Positions 19,245 to 27,492 of a stretch of DNA of 64,000 nucleotides are shown here, one piece after another. The DNA comes from Blastococcus sp. HT6-4 (lineage in GTDB: Bacteria; Actinomycetota; Actinomycetes; Mycobacteriales; Geodermatophilaceae): NCBI RefSeq assembly GCF_039679125.1, contig NZ_CP155551.1, positions 1,674,001-1,738,000 of the forward strand, read 5' to 3'. Made by a program: the position numbers and the translations under genes. Positions within the stretch are counted from its first letter, which is position 1. The number at the start of each line of letters is the position of its first letter. The notes under the pieces are model-generated. The model was not told where the DNA came from. It worked only from the letters and a program-made list of their open reading frames with translations, and made no database searches.

Positions 19245-19268
19245 CCCGGGTCACCACGGTGACCCGGG
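19245..19268 (+). terminator. Hairpin terminator after the binding-protein gene
   Basis: CCCGGGTCACC, 2 nt, then its exact complement: an 11-bp inverted repeat beginning 15 nt after the stop codon. The innermost pairs must open to form a loop. Confidence 0.65.
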
Positions 19269-19287
19269 CGGGCCGACCGCCCGGTCG

Positions 19288-19323
19288 CAGTGGCCCGGCA
19301 CCCCACGGGGTGCCGGGCCACTG
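19288..19323. terminator. Second hairpin, 17-bp perfect inverted repeat
   Basis: CAGTGGCCCGGCACCCC at 19288-19304 and its exact complement at 19307-19323. With the preceding hairpin it forms a tandem terminator. The right arm is continuous with, and part of, the first unit of the 17-bp tandem array. Confidence 0.65.
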
Positions 19324-19430
19324 TGCTGTCCGGGCCACTGTGCTGTCCGGGCCACTGTGCTGTCCGGGCCACTGTGCTGTCCGGGCCACTGTGCTGTCCG
19401 GGCCACTGTGCTGTCCGGGCCACTGTGCTG
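19313..19430. repeat. Tandem array, seven copies of a 17-bp unit
   Basis: Unit CCGGGCCACTGTGCTGT starts at 19313, 19330, 19347, 19364, 19381, 19398 and 19415. Copies are identical except that the last lacks its final T. The unit length is not a multiple of three and the array lies outside any credible gene, between the convergent binding-protein gene and liv operon. Confidence 0.95.
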
Positions 19431-19700
19431 CCCCTCCGGCCCGCTGTGCGGGGCGCTGGGCCCGTCTTCCGCCCCGGCCGGGGCCCCGGTGCTCACTCGC
19501 CGGTGCGAGGAGCGCGTCAGCCGGCTGCCGGGCGGGCGCTGGAGCGGGGAGCAGTGCGGTGGCGCGCCAGGGAGCACCGCGGCCGGGGCATCAGGTCCTG
19601 CCGTGGCCTCGGCGACCGTGCGGCGGTTCGAGCGCGGGCAGGCGGCACTGCGCTCGGGGCGGAGAGGTCGTCATGAGCCGGCTACGCGCCCGGAAAGCGG
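19431..19700. other. Non-coding spacer after the tandem array
   Basis: I see no gene, promoter or further repeat in these 270 bp. Frames that stay open here have arginine/proline-rich shadow composition. Confidence 0.5.
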
Positions 19701-19736
19701 TCCGGCGCCGCCCCCTGTCGAGGGGACGGCGCCGGA
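19701..19736 (-). terminator. Hairpin terminator of the liv operon
   Basis: A 16-bp stem with one C/A mismatch (TCCGGCGCCG... paired with ...CGGCGCCGGA) and a 4-nt loop, 20 nt beyond the livF stop in the direction of transcription. Confidence 0.6.
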
Positions 19737-19756
19737 GGGCCGAACGGGTGGACCCG

Positions 19757-20671
19757 TCAGTGCGCCTTGGCCAGCGTGCCCAGGTAGAGCTCGATGACCT
19801 TGGGGTCGTGCATCAGCGACTCACCGGTGGCCGTGTAGGCGTTGCGGCCCTGGTCGAGCACGTAACCCCGGTCGCAGATCTGCAGGCAACGGCGGGCGTT
19901 CTGCTCGACCATGATGATCGACACGCCCGTGGCGTTGATCCGCCGGCAGCGGATGAACACCTCGTCCTGGTACGCGGGGGAGAGGCCGGCCGAGGGCTCG
20001 TCCAGGAGCAGCACCGACGGCTCCATCATCAACGCACGGCCCATGGCGACCATCTGGCGTTCGCCACCGGACAGCGAACCGGCCTTGGTCCGACGCCGCT
20101 CACCCAGCATGGGGAACAGCTCGGCGACGTAGTCGAAACGCTCCTTGAACGACTTCGGCCGCAGGTAGACGCCCATCTGCATGTTCTCCTCGATGGTCAG
20201 CGAGGGGAACACGTTGTTGTTCTGCGGCACGTAGCCCACGCCCAGGGACACCAGTCGGTGCGCGGGCGCCGAGGTGATGTTCTCCCCGCGCAGCGTCACC
20301 GAACCGGAGCGCACCGGGATCAGGCCGAACAGCGCCTTGAGCAACGTCGACTTGCCGGCACCGTTCGGCCCGATGATGCCGACCAGTTCGCCCTCGTTGA
20401 GATAGAAGTCGCACTCGTTGAGGATGTTCACCCCCGGCAGGTAGCCGGCGACCAGCTCGTCGGCGCGGATCAGCGCATCGCCGGCCAGCCGGACGTGCTC
20501 CTCGCGGGTGGCCGCCTGCTCGGCGGGGGAGAGGTCGCCGGCCGCCTCGGGCCGGCTCGGTCCCCGACCGACCGCTCCCGCACCGTCCCCCTGGTCGGCC
20601 GGTCGGTCGAACTCGTACTCCGGGTCGGTGCTCTCACGTGGGTCCTTGCCCTGACCGGGATCGATCGTCAT
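19757..20671 (-). CDS. livF: Branched-chain amino-acid-type ABC transporter, ATPase LivF
   Basis: Cytoplasmic ATPase of a high-affinity amino-acid or amide importer. 304 residues. Walker A is IGPNGAGKST, the Q-loop lies in VPQNNNVFPSLT, the signature is LSGGERQM, Walker B is VLLLDEPSAGLSP, and the switch histidine position is EQNARR-like as usual in LivF. An N-terminal extension of about 65 acidic residues precedes the ATPase fold and is not typical; its function is unknown. Its ATG overlaps the livG stop. It is the last gene of livH-livM-livG-livF. Substrate is uncertain; urea or amides are alternatives to Leu/Ile/Val. Confidence 0.93.
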   Translation of the reverse strand: MTIDPGQGKDPRESTDPEYEFDRPADQGDGAGAVGRGPSRPEAAGDLSPAEQAATREEHVRLAGDALIRADELVAGYLPGVNILNECDFYLNEGELVGIIGPNGAGKSTLLKALFGLIPVRSGSVTLRGENITSAPAHRLVSLGVGYVPQNNNVFPSLTIEENMQMGVYLRPKSFKERFDYVAELFPMLGERRRTKAGSLSGGERQMVAMGRALMMEPSVLLLDEPSAGLSPAYQDEVFIRCRRINATGVSIIMVEQNARRCLQICDRGYVLDQGRNAYTATGESLMHDPKVIELYLGTLAKAH

Positions 20672-21678
20672 CGGTCCGTCCCCTTCTCGCGCTTAGGCTC
20701 CGGACGCCGGACGTCGGCCGTGGATTCCTCGCGGGAGATGCTGGCCGCGGCCTCGGCGAGCTGGCGGTCCTCGTCCTCGGTGGTGAGCGCGGCATCGTGG
20801 TGTGCACCGAGGTAGGCGTCGACCACGGCCTGGTTCTGGCTGATCGACTCGGGGGGGCCCTCGGCGATGACCTTGCCCGCGGCCATCACGACGACCCAGT
20901 CGCTGATGTCCCGGACGACGTCCATGTCGTGCTCGACGAAGACCACCGTCATGCCCTGCTCGCGCAGGTCCTTGACGTGCCCCAGCAGGCTCTGCGTCAG
21001 CGCCGGGTTCACCCCGGCCATCGGCTCGTCGAGCATGACGACCTTGGGGTCGCTCATCAGCGCGCGGGCCATCTCGAGCAGCTTGCGCTGTCCGCCCGAC
21101 AGCGTGCCGGCGAAGTCATCCTTCTTCGTGTCGAGCTTGAACCGGCGCAGCAGCTCCATGGCCTTCTCGGTGTTGGCCTGCTCCTGCGCCCGCCAGATCC
21201 CCGGGATCAGTGCACGGAAGAAGCTCTCGCCCTTCTGCCCCTGCGCGCCGAGCAGCATGTTCTGCAGCACGGTCAGCCGGGACAGGGCCTTGGTCAGCTG
21301 GAAGGTGCGGACCACGCCGAGACGCGCCACCTGGTGCGAGGCCAGCTTGCCGAGCGGGCGGCCGTCGAAGGACCACGAGCCCCCGTCGGGCTGGTCGAAC
21401 CCGGTGAGCAGGTTGAACAGGGTGGTCTTGCCGGCCCCGTTGGGCCCGATGAGGCCCGTGATCCCACCGCGCTGGATCTCCAGGTGGTCGACCGAGACGG
21501 CGGTGAGACCGCCGAAGGTGCGCACGACGCCGTCCACCACGATGGCGGGATCGGGCTTGGCGACGCCGACCTCCCATGGCAGGTCGCGGAGGGCGGCCTG
21601 CGCCAGCCGCCGTGGGGCTGCCGGAGCGCCTGCGGAACTCGCGTGCGCGCCGCTCGTGGGGGTGGGGTCAGCGGGCAT
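20668..21678 (-). CDS. livG: Branched-chain amino-acid-type ABC transporter, ATPase LivG
   Basis: Second ATPase of the importer, partner of LivF. 336 residues. Walker A LIGPNGAGKTTL, signature LSGGQRKLLEMARAL, Walker B VVMLDEPMAGVNP and switch histidine in VFVEHDMDVV. FNLLTGFDQPDGG is typical of LivG. About 45 extra N-terminal residues and a charged ~35-residue C-terminal tail flank the core. It overlaps livM by 11 bp and livF by 4 bp, so the four liv genes are probably one transcript. Confidence 0.93.
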   Translation of the reverse strand: MPADPTPTSGAHASSAGAPAAPRRLAQAALRDLPWEVGVAKPDPAIVVDGVVRTFGGLTAVSVDHLEIQRGGITGLIGPNGAGKTTLFNLLTGFDQPDGGSWSFDGRPLGKLASHQVARLGVVRTFQLTKALSRLTVLQNMLLGAQGQKGESFFRALIPGIWRAQEQANTEKAMELLRRFKLDTKKDDFAGTLSGGQRKLLEMARALMSDPKVVMLDEPMAGVNPALTQSLLGHVKDLREQGMTVVFVEHDMDVVRDISDWVVVMAAGKVIAEGPPESISQNQAVVDAYLGAHHDAALTTEDEDRQLAEAAASISREESTADVRRPEPKREKGTDR

Positions 21679-22666
21679 CGAGCATCACCTCTCGTCGGTC
21701 ACCGAAGATGCCCTGCGGCCGGAAGATCAGCAGCAGGATCAGCCCGAGACCGATCAGGACGAACCGGATCTGGGCCACGTCGGTGGCCGACAGCAGGTCC
21801 TCGGGGATGACCCCGTTGCTGATCAGCGTACGCAGCCCGGTGTCGGCGAACTGGACGATGAAGTACAGGATCATCGCGCCGATGACGGGCCCGAGGACCC
21901 GTGCCGCACCGCCCAGGATCAGTGCCGCGTACGCCAGGAAGGTGTTCGCGTTCTGGTACTGGTCCGGGGTGGCGGACGCCGTCCCGACGGCGTACACCAT
22001 GCCGCCCAGCGCACCGAGCACGCCGCCCAGCACGAGGGCCTGCATCTTGTAGACGTAGACGTTCTTGCCCAGGGCTCGCACCGCGTCCTCGTCCTCGCGG
22101 ATGGACTTCACCACCCGGCCCCAGGGGCTACGGACGAGCAGCCACACCAGCAGGCAGGCCAGTGCGACCAGCACCCAGCCGACGAGCGTGACCCACAGGT
22201 CCGCGCCGCTCCAGCGGGTGCCCAGGAGACTGTAGCGGCGCGCGGTGTCCCAGGGCGCAAGATCGACGAAGGGATCGCTGAACCCGGAGAGCCCCCGGGT
22301 GCCCGCGGTGATCGGCGTCGCCGAGACCGACCGGAACGTGAGCCGGAGTCCCTCGGCGGCGGCGATGGTGGCGATGGCCAGGTAGTCGGCGCGCAGTCGC
22401 AGCGTCGGGATGCCCAGCAGCAGGGCGAGCAGGACGGCGGCGGCGATGCCGATGAGCACGCCGACCCAGAAGGGGAGCCCCCATTGGGCCACGGAGATCG
22501 CGATCCCGTAGCCGCCCAGCATGGCGAAGGCGATCTGACCGAAGTTCAGCAGCCCCGTGTAGCCGAACTGGATGTTGAGTCCGATGGCGAGCAGCGCGAA
22601 GAAGACGGCCTGGAAGCCGATCCCCGCCTTGAGTGCGACGGCGAGTGCGTCGAGGAGTTCAGCCAT
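21668..22666 (-). CDS. livM: Branched-chain amino-acid-type ABC transporter permease LivM
   Basis: Membrane subunit that pairs with LivH. 332 residues with about nine hydrophobic segments; LNIQFGYTGLLNFGQIAF near residue 30 and the cytoplasmic coupling motif SPWGRVVKSIREDEDAVRALG (contacting the ATPases) identify the family. The start ATG lies 3 nt after the livH stop, and its end overlaps livG. Confidence 0.94.
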   Translation of the reverse strand: MAELLDALAVALKAGIGFQAVFFALLAIGLNIQFGYTGLLNFGQIAFAMLGGYGIAISVAQWGLPFWVGVLIGIAAAVLLALLLGIPTLRLRADYLAIATIAAAEGLRLTFRSVSATPITAGTRGLSGFSDPFVDLAPWDTARRYSLLGTRWSGADLWVTLVGWVLVALACLLVWLLVRSPWGRVVKSIREDEDAVRALGKNVYVYKMQALVLGGVLGALGGMVYAVGTASATPDQYQNANTFLAYAALILGGAARVLGPVIGAMILYFIVQFADTGLRTLISNGVIPEDLLSATDVAQIRFVLIGLGLILLLIFRPQGIFGDRREVMLDAR

Positions 22667-22669
22667 GGC

Positions 22670-24037
22670 TCAACCAATCCGGGCCCGGCTGCCGAGGATG
22701 CCCTGCGGCCGCACGATGAGGATGACGATCAGGAGGAGCAGACCGCCTACGTACTTCATGTCGTTGGGGATGACCAGCGTCGACATCTGGACGAAGACGC
22801 CGACCACGATGCTGCCGACGAGGGCGCCGTAGGCGGTGCCGAGACCACCCAGCGTGACGCCGGCGAACATCAGCAGCAGGAGCCGGAAGCCCATGTCCCA
22901 CTGGACCTCGTCCGAGAGGCCCAGCAGCACGCCGCCCAGGGCGGCCAGTGAGCCACCGACCATCCAGACCACCAGGATCACTCGGTTGACGTCGATCCCG
23001 GAGGAGGCGGCGAGGTCGCGGTTGTCGGAGACGGCCCGCATGGCCTTGCCCATCTTGGTCCGCTGCAGCATCAGCGCGACGAGGACGAGGACGCCCAGCG
23101 CCACCAACATCGACGTGAGGTCCTTGTTGGTCATCGAGAAGGCGCCGTAGTCGACGGTGCGCTGACCCCGGTAGTCGGCGAAAGCGTTGGAGCGGCCACC
23201 GTAGATGACCTGGTAGAGGTACCGGAGCAGCAGCGACAGGCCGATCGAGATGACGAGTGCGGCCACCAGGCCGGTGCCCCGGCGGCGCAGCGGTCGCCAC
23301 AGGGCGACTTCGTTGAGGGCACCGATGCCGGCGCCCACGATCATCGCCAGGATCGCCGCGGCGATCAGCGGTACTCCGCCCCCCACGTTGATGAACCAGG
23401 CCACGATCGCGCCGATGGTCACCAGTTCGCCGTGCGCGAAGTTCACCAGCCCGGTGGTGCCGAAGATCAGCGACAGGCCGATGGCCGCCATGGCGATGAG
23501 CAGGCCGAAGCGGAGCCCCGAGACCAGCAACTCGACCCAGCGGACGGACCCGCCGCCGGATTCCCGGGAGCCGTCGTTGAGCCCGATGATCACACCTTGG
23601 CTGCGTCCGGGGTCGACGGTGACCGTGCGGCTGTTCCCCGCGTTGAACTCCACACCCTCGGGGAGGGAGTCCTCGGGGATGGTCACCGTGTACTCACCGG
23701 GGCCCGGCAGGTCGACGACGAAGCGGCCGTTCTCGTCGGTCTCGTCGGTGCCCACCACGTCGCCGTCCGGCGTGGTGACCACCACCTCGACCCCTTCGAT
23801 GGGGCCGCTCAGGCTCGTCCGCAGCGTGCCGGAGACCTGCTCGCCCTCCCCGTCCGCCGCGTGCGCGACACCGGGGACGAGGGTGGCCAGTCCGGCGGTG
23901 AACAGCGCCACCAGCAGCAGCCGTACCGCCGCGGCCAGCCCTCTGCGCGGCGGTCCACCAGCCGGCCTCCGAGCCACCGCTCTCGCGGGACTGCTGCGTC
24001 GACCGTGCCGGCGGACACGGTCCGTCGGGTGCGTCAC
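22670..24037 (-). CDS. livH: LivH-type ABC permease with secreted N-terminal Ig-like domain
   Basis: Permease subunit of the importer (about residues 165-455), recognisable by AIGLSLIFGTTGLVNFAHGEL and the coupling motif GKAMRAVSDNRDLAASSGID. It is preceded by a signal peptide (hydrophobic core 36-55, AHAA cleavage-like site near 60) and a carboxypeptidase-regulatory/Ig-like beta domain (about 66-153: GTLRTSLSGPIEGVEVVV, GTDETDENGRFVVDLPGPG). Ordinary LivH proteins have about 290-300 residues and lack this part. GTG 24037 is chosen for the AGGAGG sequence 5 nt upstream and the intact signal peptide. It is the first gene of the liv operon; a TAGGTT hexamer lies at 24069-24074. Confidence 0.88.
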   Translation of the reverse strand: MTHPTDRVRRHGRRSSPARAVARRPAGGPPRRGLAAAVRLLLVALFTAGLATLVPGVAHAADGEGEQVSGTLRTSLSGPIEGVEVVVTTPDGDVVGTDETDENGRFVVDLPGPGEYTVTIPEDSLPEGVEFNAGNSRTVTVDPGRSQGVIIGLNDGSRESGGGSVRWVELLVSGLRFGLLIAMAAIGLSLIFGTTGLVNFAHGELVTIGAIVAWFINVGGGVPLIAAAILAMIVGAGIGALNEVALWRPLRRRGTGLVAALVISIGLSLLLRYLYQVIYGGRSNAFADYRGQRTVDYGAFSMTNKDLTSMLVALGVLVLVALMLQRTKMGKAMRAVSDNRDLAASSGIDVNRVILVVWMVGGSLAALGGVLLGLSDEVQWDMGFRLLLLMFAGVTLGGLGTAYGALVGSIVVGVFVQMSTLVIPNDMKYVGGLLLLIVILIVRPQGILGSRARIG

Positions 24038-24068
24038 TCGACCTCCTCGGCGGATTCGTTGAGGTCGG

Positions 24069-24074
24069 AACCTA
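24069..24074 (-). promoter_or_regulatory. Possible -10 hexamer TAGGTT of the liv operon
   Basis: On the minus strand TAGGTT lies about 32 nt before the livH GTG, leaving room for a short leader with the AGGAGG ribosome-binding site. No clear -35 element. Confidence 0.4.
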
Positions 24075-24240
24075 ACGTAGTTGTCCACCCAGGCCGCCTC
24101 CGTGCACCGACCTGTGACCTTTCTGCGACACGCCGTGCCGTTCGAGGAGCGCTGCGTGGCGGCCCGCCGCACGATCGGGTGATGCGCCGAGGGTCCGAGC
24201 GGGGGCCCGGCCGTCGACCGGGGCGGTCGGCCAGGCCGGC

Positions 24241-24654
24241 TCAGGTCTTCGACGCGTCGAGGGTCATGCAGGTCAGCCGTGCGGTCGCGGTCCGCCGGCC
24301 CTGGTCGTCGGTGATGTCGATGAGGAACGTCGACAGCGTCCGGCCGCGGCGGACCGGCGTGCAGACGGCGGTCACGGAGCCCGAGGTGGCCGCACGCAGG
24401 TAGCTGACGTTGAGCTCGATGCCCACCACCTGACGGTCGGGCCCGGCGCCCACGGCGGCGGCCATCGACCCGATGGTCTCGGCCAGCGTGCACGTCGCGC
24501 CGCCGTGGAGCAGCCCGAAGGGTTGCTGGTTGCCGTCCACCGGCATCGTCGCGACCAGCCGGTCGGGGTTCCAGTCGGTCATCCGCACGCCGAGCTTGTC
24601 GTCGAGGGGGCTGCTGATACCGGCCGGCAGCCAGTCCGGGGGAGGGGTGCTCAC
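24241..24654 (-). CDS. Hotdog-fold thioesterase, PaaI/YdiI type
   Basis: Small acyl-CoA (or aryl-CoA) thioesterase of 137 residues. The motif LLHGGATCTLAETIGSMAA, with HGG and the downstream acidic Glu, is the PaaI/YdiI hallmark; GIELNVSYLRAATSG completes the fold. The physiological substrate is unknown. GTG 24654 is preceded by TACGGT and 6 nt, which fixes the start and predicts a leaderless mRNA. It is divergent from polA, with 66 bp between the two starts. Confidence 0.85.
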   Translation of the reverse strand: MSTPPPDWLPAGISSPLDDKLGVRMTDWNPDRLVATMPVDGNQQPFGLLHGGATCTLAETIGSMAAAVGAGPDRQVVGIELNVSYLRAATSGSVTAVCTPVRRGRTLSTFLIDITDDQGRRTATARLTCMTLDASKT

Positions 24655-24660
24655 GCCGGG

Positions 24661-24666
24661 ACCGTA
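24661..24666 (-). promoter_or_regulatory. -10 hexamer TACGGT of the hotdog thioesterase
   Basis: Minus-strand TACGGT, then 6 nt, then GTG at 24654. Confidence 0.55.
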
Positions 24667-24706
24667 TCGGCCGCGTCGGCCGCGCCGTCCTGTCGGGGAG
24701 CGCACC

Positions 24707-24712
24707 TAGGAT
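24707..24712 (+). promoter_or_regulatory. -10 hexamer TAGGAT of polA
   Basis: TAGGAT with 8 nt to the ATG at 24721 and no ribosome-binding sequence between; probably leaderless. Confidence 0.55.
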
Positions 24713-24720
24713 CGACCGCG

Positions 24721-27468
24721 ATGTCCGCTCCGGTGAGTACCCCCAGCGCCCCGCCGTCCGCCGCCCCGATCAGCACGGGTCCGCGCCCACGGCTGCTTCT
24801 GCTCGACGGGCACTCCCTGGCCTACCGCGCGTTCTTCGCGCTGCCGGTGGAGAACTTCTCGACCACCACCGGGCAGCCGACGAACGCCGTCTACGGCTTC
24901 ACGTCGATGCTGATCAACATCCTGCGCGACGAGCAGCCCACCCACCTCGCCGTCGCGTTCGACGTCGGCCGGAAGACCTTCCGCAGCGAGATCTACGCCG
25001 AGTACAAGGCCAACCGGGCCGAGAGCCCGACCGATTTCCGCGGCCAGGTGAGCCTCGTCCAGGAGGTCCTCGGCGCCCTGCGCGTCCCGGTGATCACCGC
25101 CGAGGGCTACGAGGCCGACGACGTCATCGCCACCCTCACCGTGCAGGCGGTCGAGCAGGGCCTCGACGTGCTGATCGCCACCGGCGACCGCGACGCCCTG
25201 CAGCTGGTCAACGACCACGTCACCGTGCTCTACCCCCGCAAGGGCGTCTCGGACATGACCCGCTTCACCCCTGAGGAGGTCGAGACCAAGTACGGCCTGA
25301 CGCCGGCGCAGTACCCCGACTTCGCCGCGCTGCGGGGGGACCCGAGCGACAACCTGCCGAGCATCCCCAGCGTGGGCGAGAAGACCGCCGCCAAGTGGGT
25401 GCGCGAGTACGGCTCCCTCGACGCGCTCGTCGACCAGGTCGACACAGTCAAGGGCAAGGTCGGCGAGAAGCTCCGCGAGCACCTCTCCGCGGTGCTGCAG
25501 AACCGGCGGCTCACCGAGCTCGACCGTTCGGTGCCCCTCGAGGTGGGCCCGCAGGACCTGGCGGTCCAGGCGTGGGACCGCAACGAGGTGCACACGCTCT
25601 TCGACAACCTGCAGTTCCGCGTTCTGCGCGACCGCCTCTTCGCGACCCTCACCAGCGCCGAGCCCGAGGTCGAGGGAGGCTTCGACGTCCAGGCCGACGA
25701 GGTGCCCGCAGGGGGGCTCGGGGAGTGGCTGCAGGCCAACGCCCGCACCGGCCGCACCGGCGTCATCTTCCGGGGCACCTGGGGACGCGGCACCGGTGAG
25801 CTCACCGGCATCGCGCTCGCGGCGGGCAACGGCCACGCGACGTTCGTCGACGTCGGCCCCGACCTCGACGCCGCCGACGAGCAGGCGCTGGCCGCCTGGC
25901 TCGCCGACCCCGCCGCCGAGAAGGTGGTGCACGAGGTCAAGGGCCCGCTGCTGGCCGTGTGGGCCCGCGGCTGGGAGCTGGCCGGCATCGTCAGCGACAC
26001 GGCGCTGGCCGCGTACCTGGCGCTGCCCGGCCAGCGGTCCTTCGACCTGGGCGACCTCGCCGTCCGCTACCTGCGGCGGGAGCTCAAGGACGCCGCCCAG
26101 CCGGAGGGGCAGCTCACGCTCGACGGGCTCGGCCCCAGCGAGGACGACGTCGCCCGCGAGGCCGCGCACGCCGACGTCCTCAAGGCCGTCGCCGTCAACG
26201 ACCTCTCCGCCGCCCTCGAGACGGTCATGGGCCAGCGCGGCGGCGACCACCTGCTCGGCGGGATCGAGCTGCCGCTGACGCGGGTGCTGGCCGCCATGGA
26301 GTTCCGGGGCATCGCCGCCGACCTGGACTTCCTGCGCGAGCTGCAGCGCGAGTTCGCCGACGGCGTCGCCGCCGCCGCGGCCGAGTGCTACGCGGTGATC
26401 GGTCGCGAGGTCAACCTCGGTTCCCCCAAGCAGCTGCAGGCGGTGCTCTTCGACGAGCTGGGCCTGCCCAAGACCAAGAAGAACAAGACCGGGTACACGA
26501 CCGACGCCGAGGCGCTCACCACGCTGCTGGCCCAGACCGGCCACCCGTTCCTCGAGCACCTGATGCGCCACCGCGACGTCACGCGGCTGCGCACGGTCAT
26601 CGACGGGCTGATCCCGATGGTCGACGACGGCGGCCGGATCCACACCACGTTCCAGCAGACGATCGCCGCCACCGGACGGCTGTCCTCGACCGACCCGAAC
26701 CTGCAGAACATCCCGATCCGCACCGCCGAGGGCCGGCGCATCCGGCAGGCGTTCGTCGTCGGGCAGGGCTACGAGTCGCTGATGACGGCCGACTACAGCC
26801 AGATCGAGATGCGGATCATGGCCCACCTCTCCGGCGACGAGGGGCTGATCGAGGCGTTCACGTCGGGGGAGGACCTGCACTCCTTCGTCGCCTCCAGGGC
26901 GTTCGACATCCCCATCGCGGAGGTCGACCCGGAGATGCGCCGCCGGATCAAGGCGATGAGCTACGGCCTGGCCTACGGACTGAGCGCCTACGGGCTGTCC
27001 GGGCAGCTGCGCATCTCGGTCGAGGAGGCGCGCGAGCAGATGCACGCCTACTTCGAGCGGTTCGGTGGCATCCGCGACTACCTGGACGGCGTCGTGGACG
27101 ACGCCCGGCAGACCGGCTACACCGAGACGACGCTGGGGCGACGGCGCTACCTGCCCGACCTCACCAGCGACAACGGGCAGCGCCGGCAGATGGCCGAGCG
27201 CATGGCGCTCAACGCACCGATCCAGGGCTCGGCGGCCGATGTGATCAAGGTGGCGATGCTCGACGTGGAGAAGGCGATCGCCGCCGAGGGGCTGAACTCA
27301 CGGATGCTCCTGCAGGTCCACGACGAACTCGTGCTCGAGGTCGCGCCGGGGGAGCGGGAGGCGCTGGAGGCGCTGGTGCGCCGGGAGATGGCCGGGGCGG
27401 CGCAGCTGTCGGTGCCGCTGGAGGTCTCGGTCGGCTTCGGGGCGAGCTGGGACGCCGCCGCGCACTGA
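24721..27468 (+). CDS. polA: DNA polymerase I
   Basis: Repair and Okazaki-fragment-maturation polymerase, 915 residues. The 5' nuclease domain (about 20-310) has LLLDGHSLAYRAFFA, VAFDVGRKTFR, YEADDVIATL and ATGDRDALQL. The middle 3'-5' exonuclease-like domain (about 320-530) lacks the D-x-E metal motif, so proofreading is probably absent, as in mycobacterial PolA. The polymerase domain has motif A TADYSQIEMRIMAHLSGD, the O-helix RRRIKAMSYGLAYGLS and motif C QVHDELVLEV. The ATG is chosen at the start of conserved sequence and at leaderless spacing from the -10 hexamer. Confidence 0.97.
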   Translation: MSAPVSTPSAPPSAAPISTGPRPRLLLLDGHSLAYRAFFALPVENFSTTTGQPTNAVYGFTSMLINILRDEQPTHLAVAFDVGRKTFRSEIYAEYKANRAESPTDFRGQVSLVQEVLGALRVPVITAEGYEADDVIATLTVQAVEQGLDVLIATGDRDALQLVNDHVTVLYPRKGVSDMTRFTPEEVETKYGLTPAQYPDFAALRGDPSDNLPSIPSVGEKTAAKWVREYGSLDALVDQVDTVKGKVGEKLREHLSAVLQNRRLTELDRSVPLEVGPQDLAVQAWDRNEVHTLFDNLQFRVLRDRLFATLTSAEPEVEGGFDVQADEVPAGGLGEWLQANARTGRTGVIFRGTWGRGTGELTGIALAAGNGHATFVDVGPDLDAADEQALAAWLADPAAEKVVHEVKGPLLAVWARGWELAGIVSDTALAAYLALPGQRSFDLGDLAVRYLRRELKDAAQPEGQLTLDGLGPSEDDVAREAAHADVLKAVAVNDLSAALETVMGQRGGDHLLGGIELPLTRVLAAMEFRGIAADLDFLRELQREFADGVAAAAAECYAVIGREVNLGSPKQLQAVLFDELGLPKTKKNKTGYTTDAEALTTLLAQTGHPFLEHLMRHRDVTRLRTVIDGLIPMVDDGGRIHTTFQQTIAATGRLSSTDPNLQNIPIRTAEGRRIRQAFVVGQGYESLMTADYSQIEMRIMAHLSGDEGLIEAFTSGEDLHSFVASRAFDIPIAEVDPEMRRRIKAMSYGLAYGLSAYGLSGQLRISVEEAREQMHAYFERFGGIRDYLDGVVDDARQTGYTETTLGRRRYLPDLTSDNGQRRQMAERMALNAPIQGSAADVIKVAMLDVEKAIAAEGLNSRMLLQVHDELVLEVAPGEREALEALVRREMAGAAQLSVPLEVSVGFGASWDAAAH

Positions 27469-27492
27469 CCCTCACCCTCCAGTAGAGGGTCT

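Noticed and set aside
19313-19430. CRISPR-like repeat array
   Set aside because: The 17-bp units are directly adjacent with no spacers, no cas genes are in the window, and the unit is part of a hairpin arm.
19431-19700. Protein-coding gene between the tandem array and livF
   Set aside because: Open frames on the plus strand begin inside the tandem repeats and read Arg/Pro/Gly/Cys-rich shadow sequence with no start signal.
25681-26280. Active 3'-5' proofreading domain in DNA polymerase I
   Set aside because: The fold is present but the D-x-E metal-binding motif expected at its start is missing, as in mycobacterial PolA.
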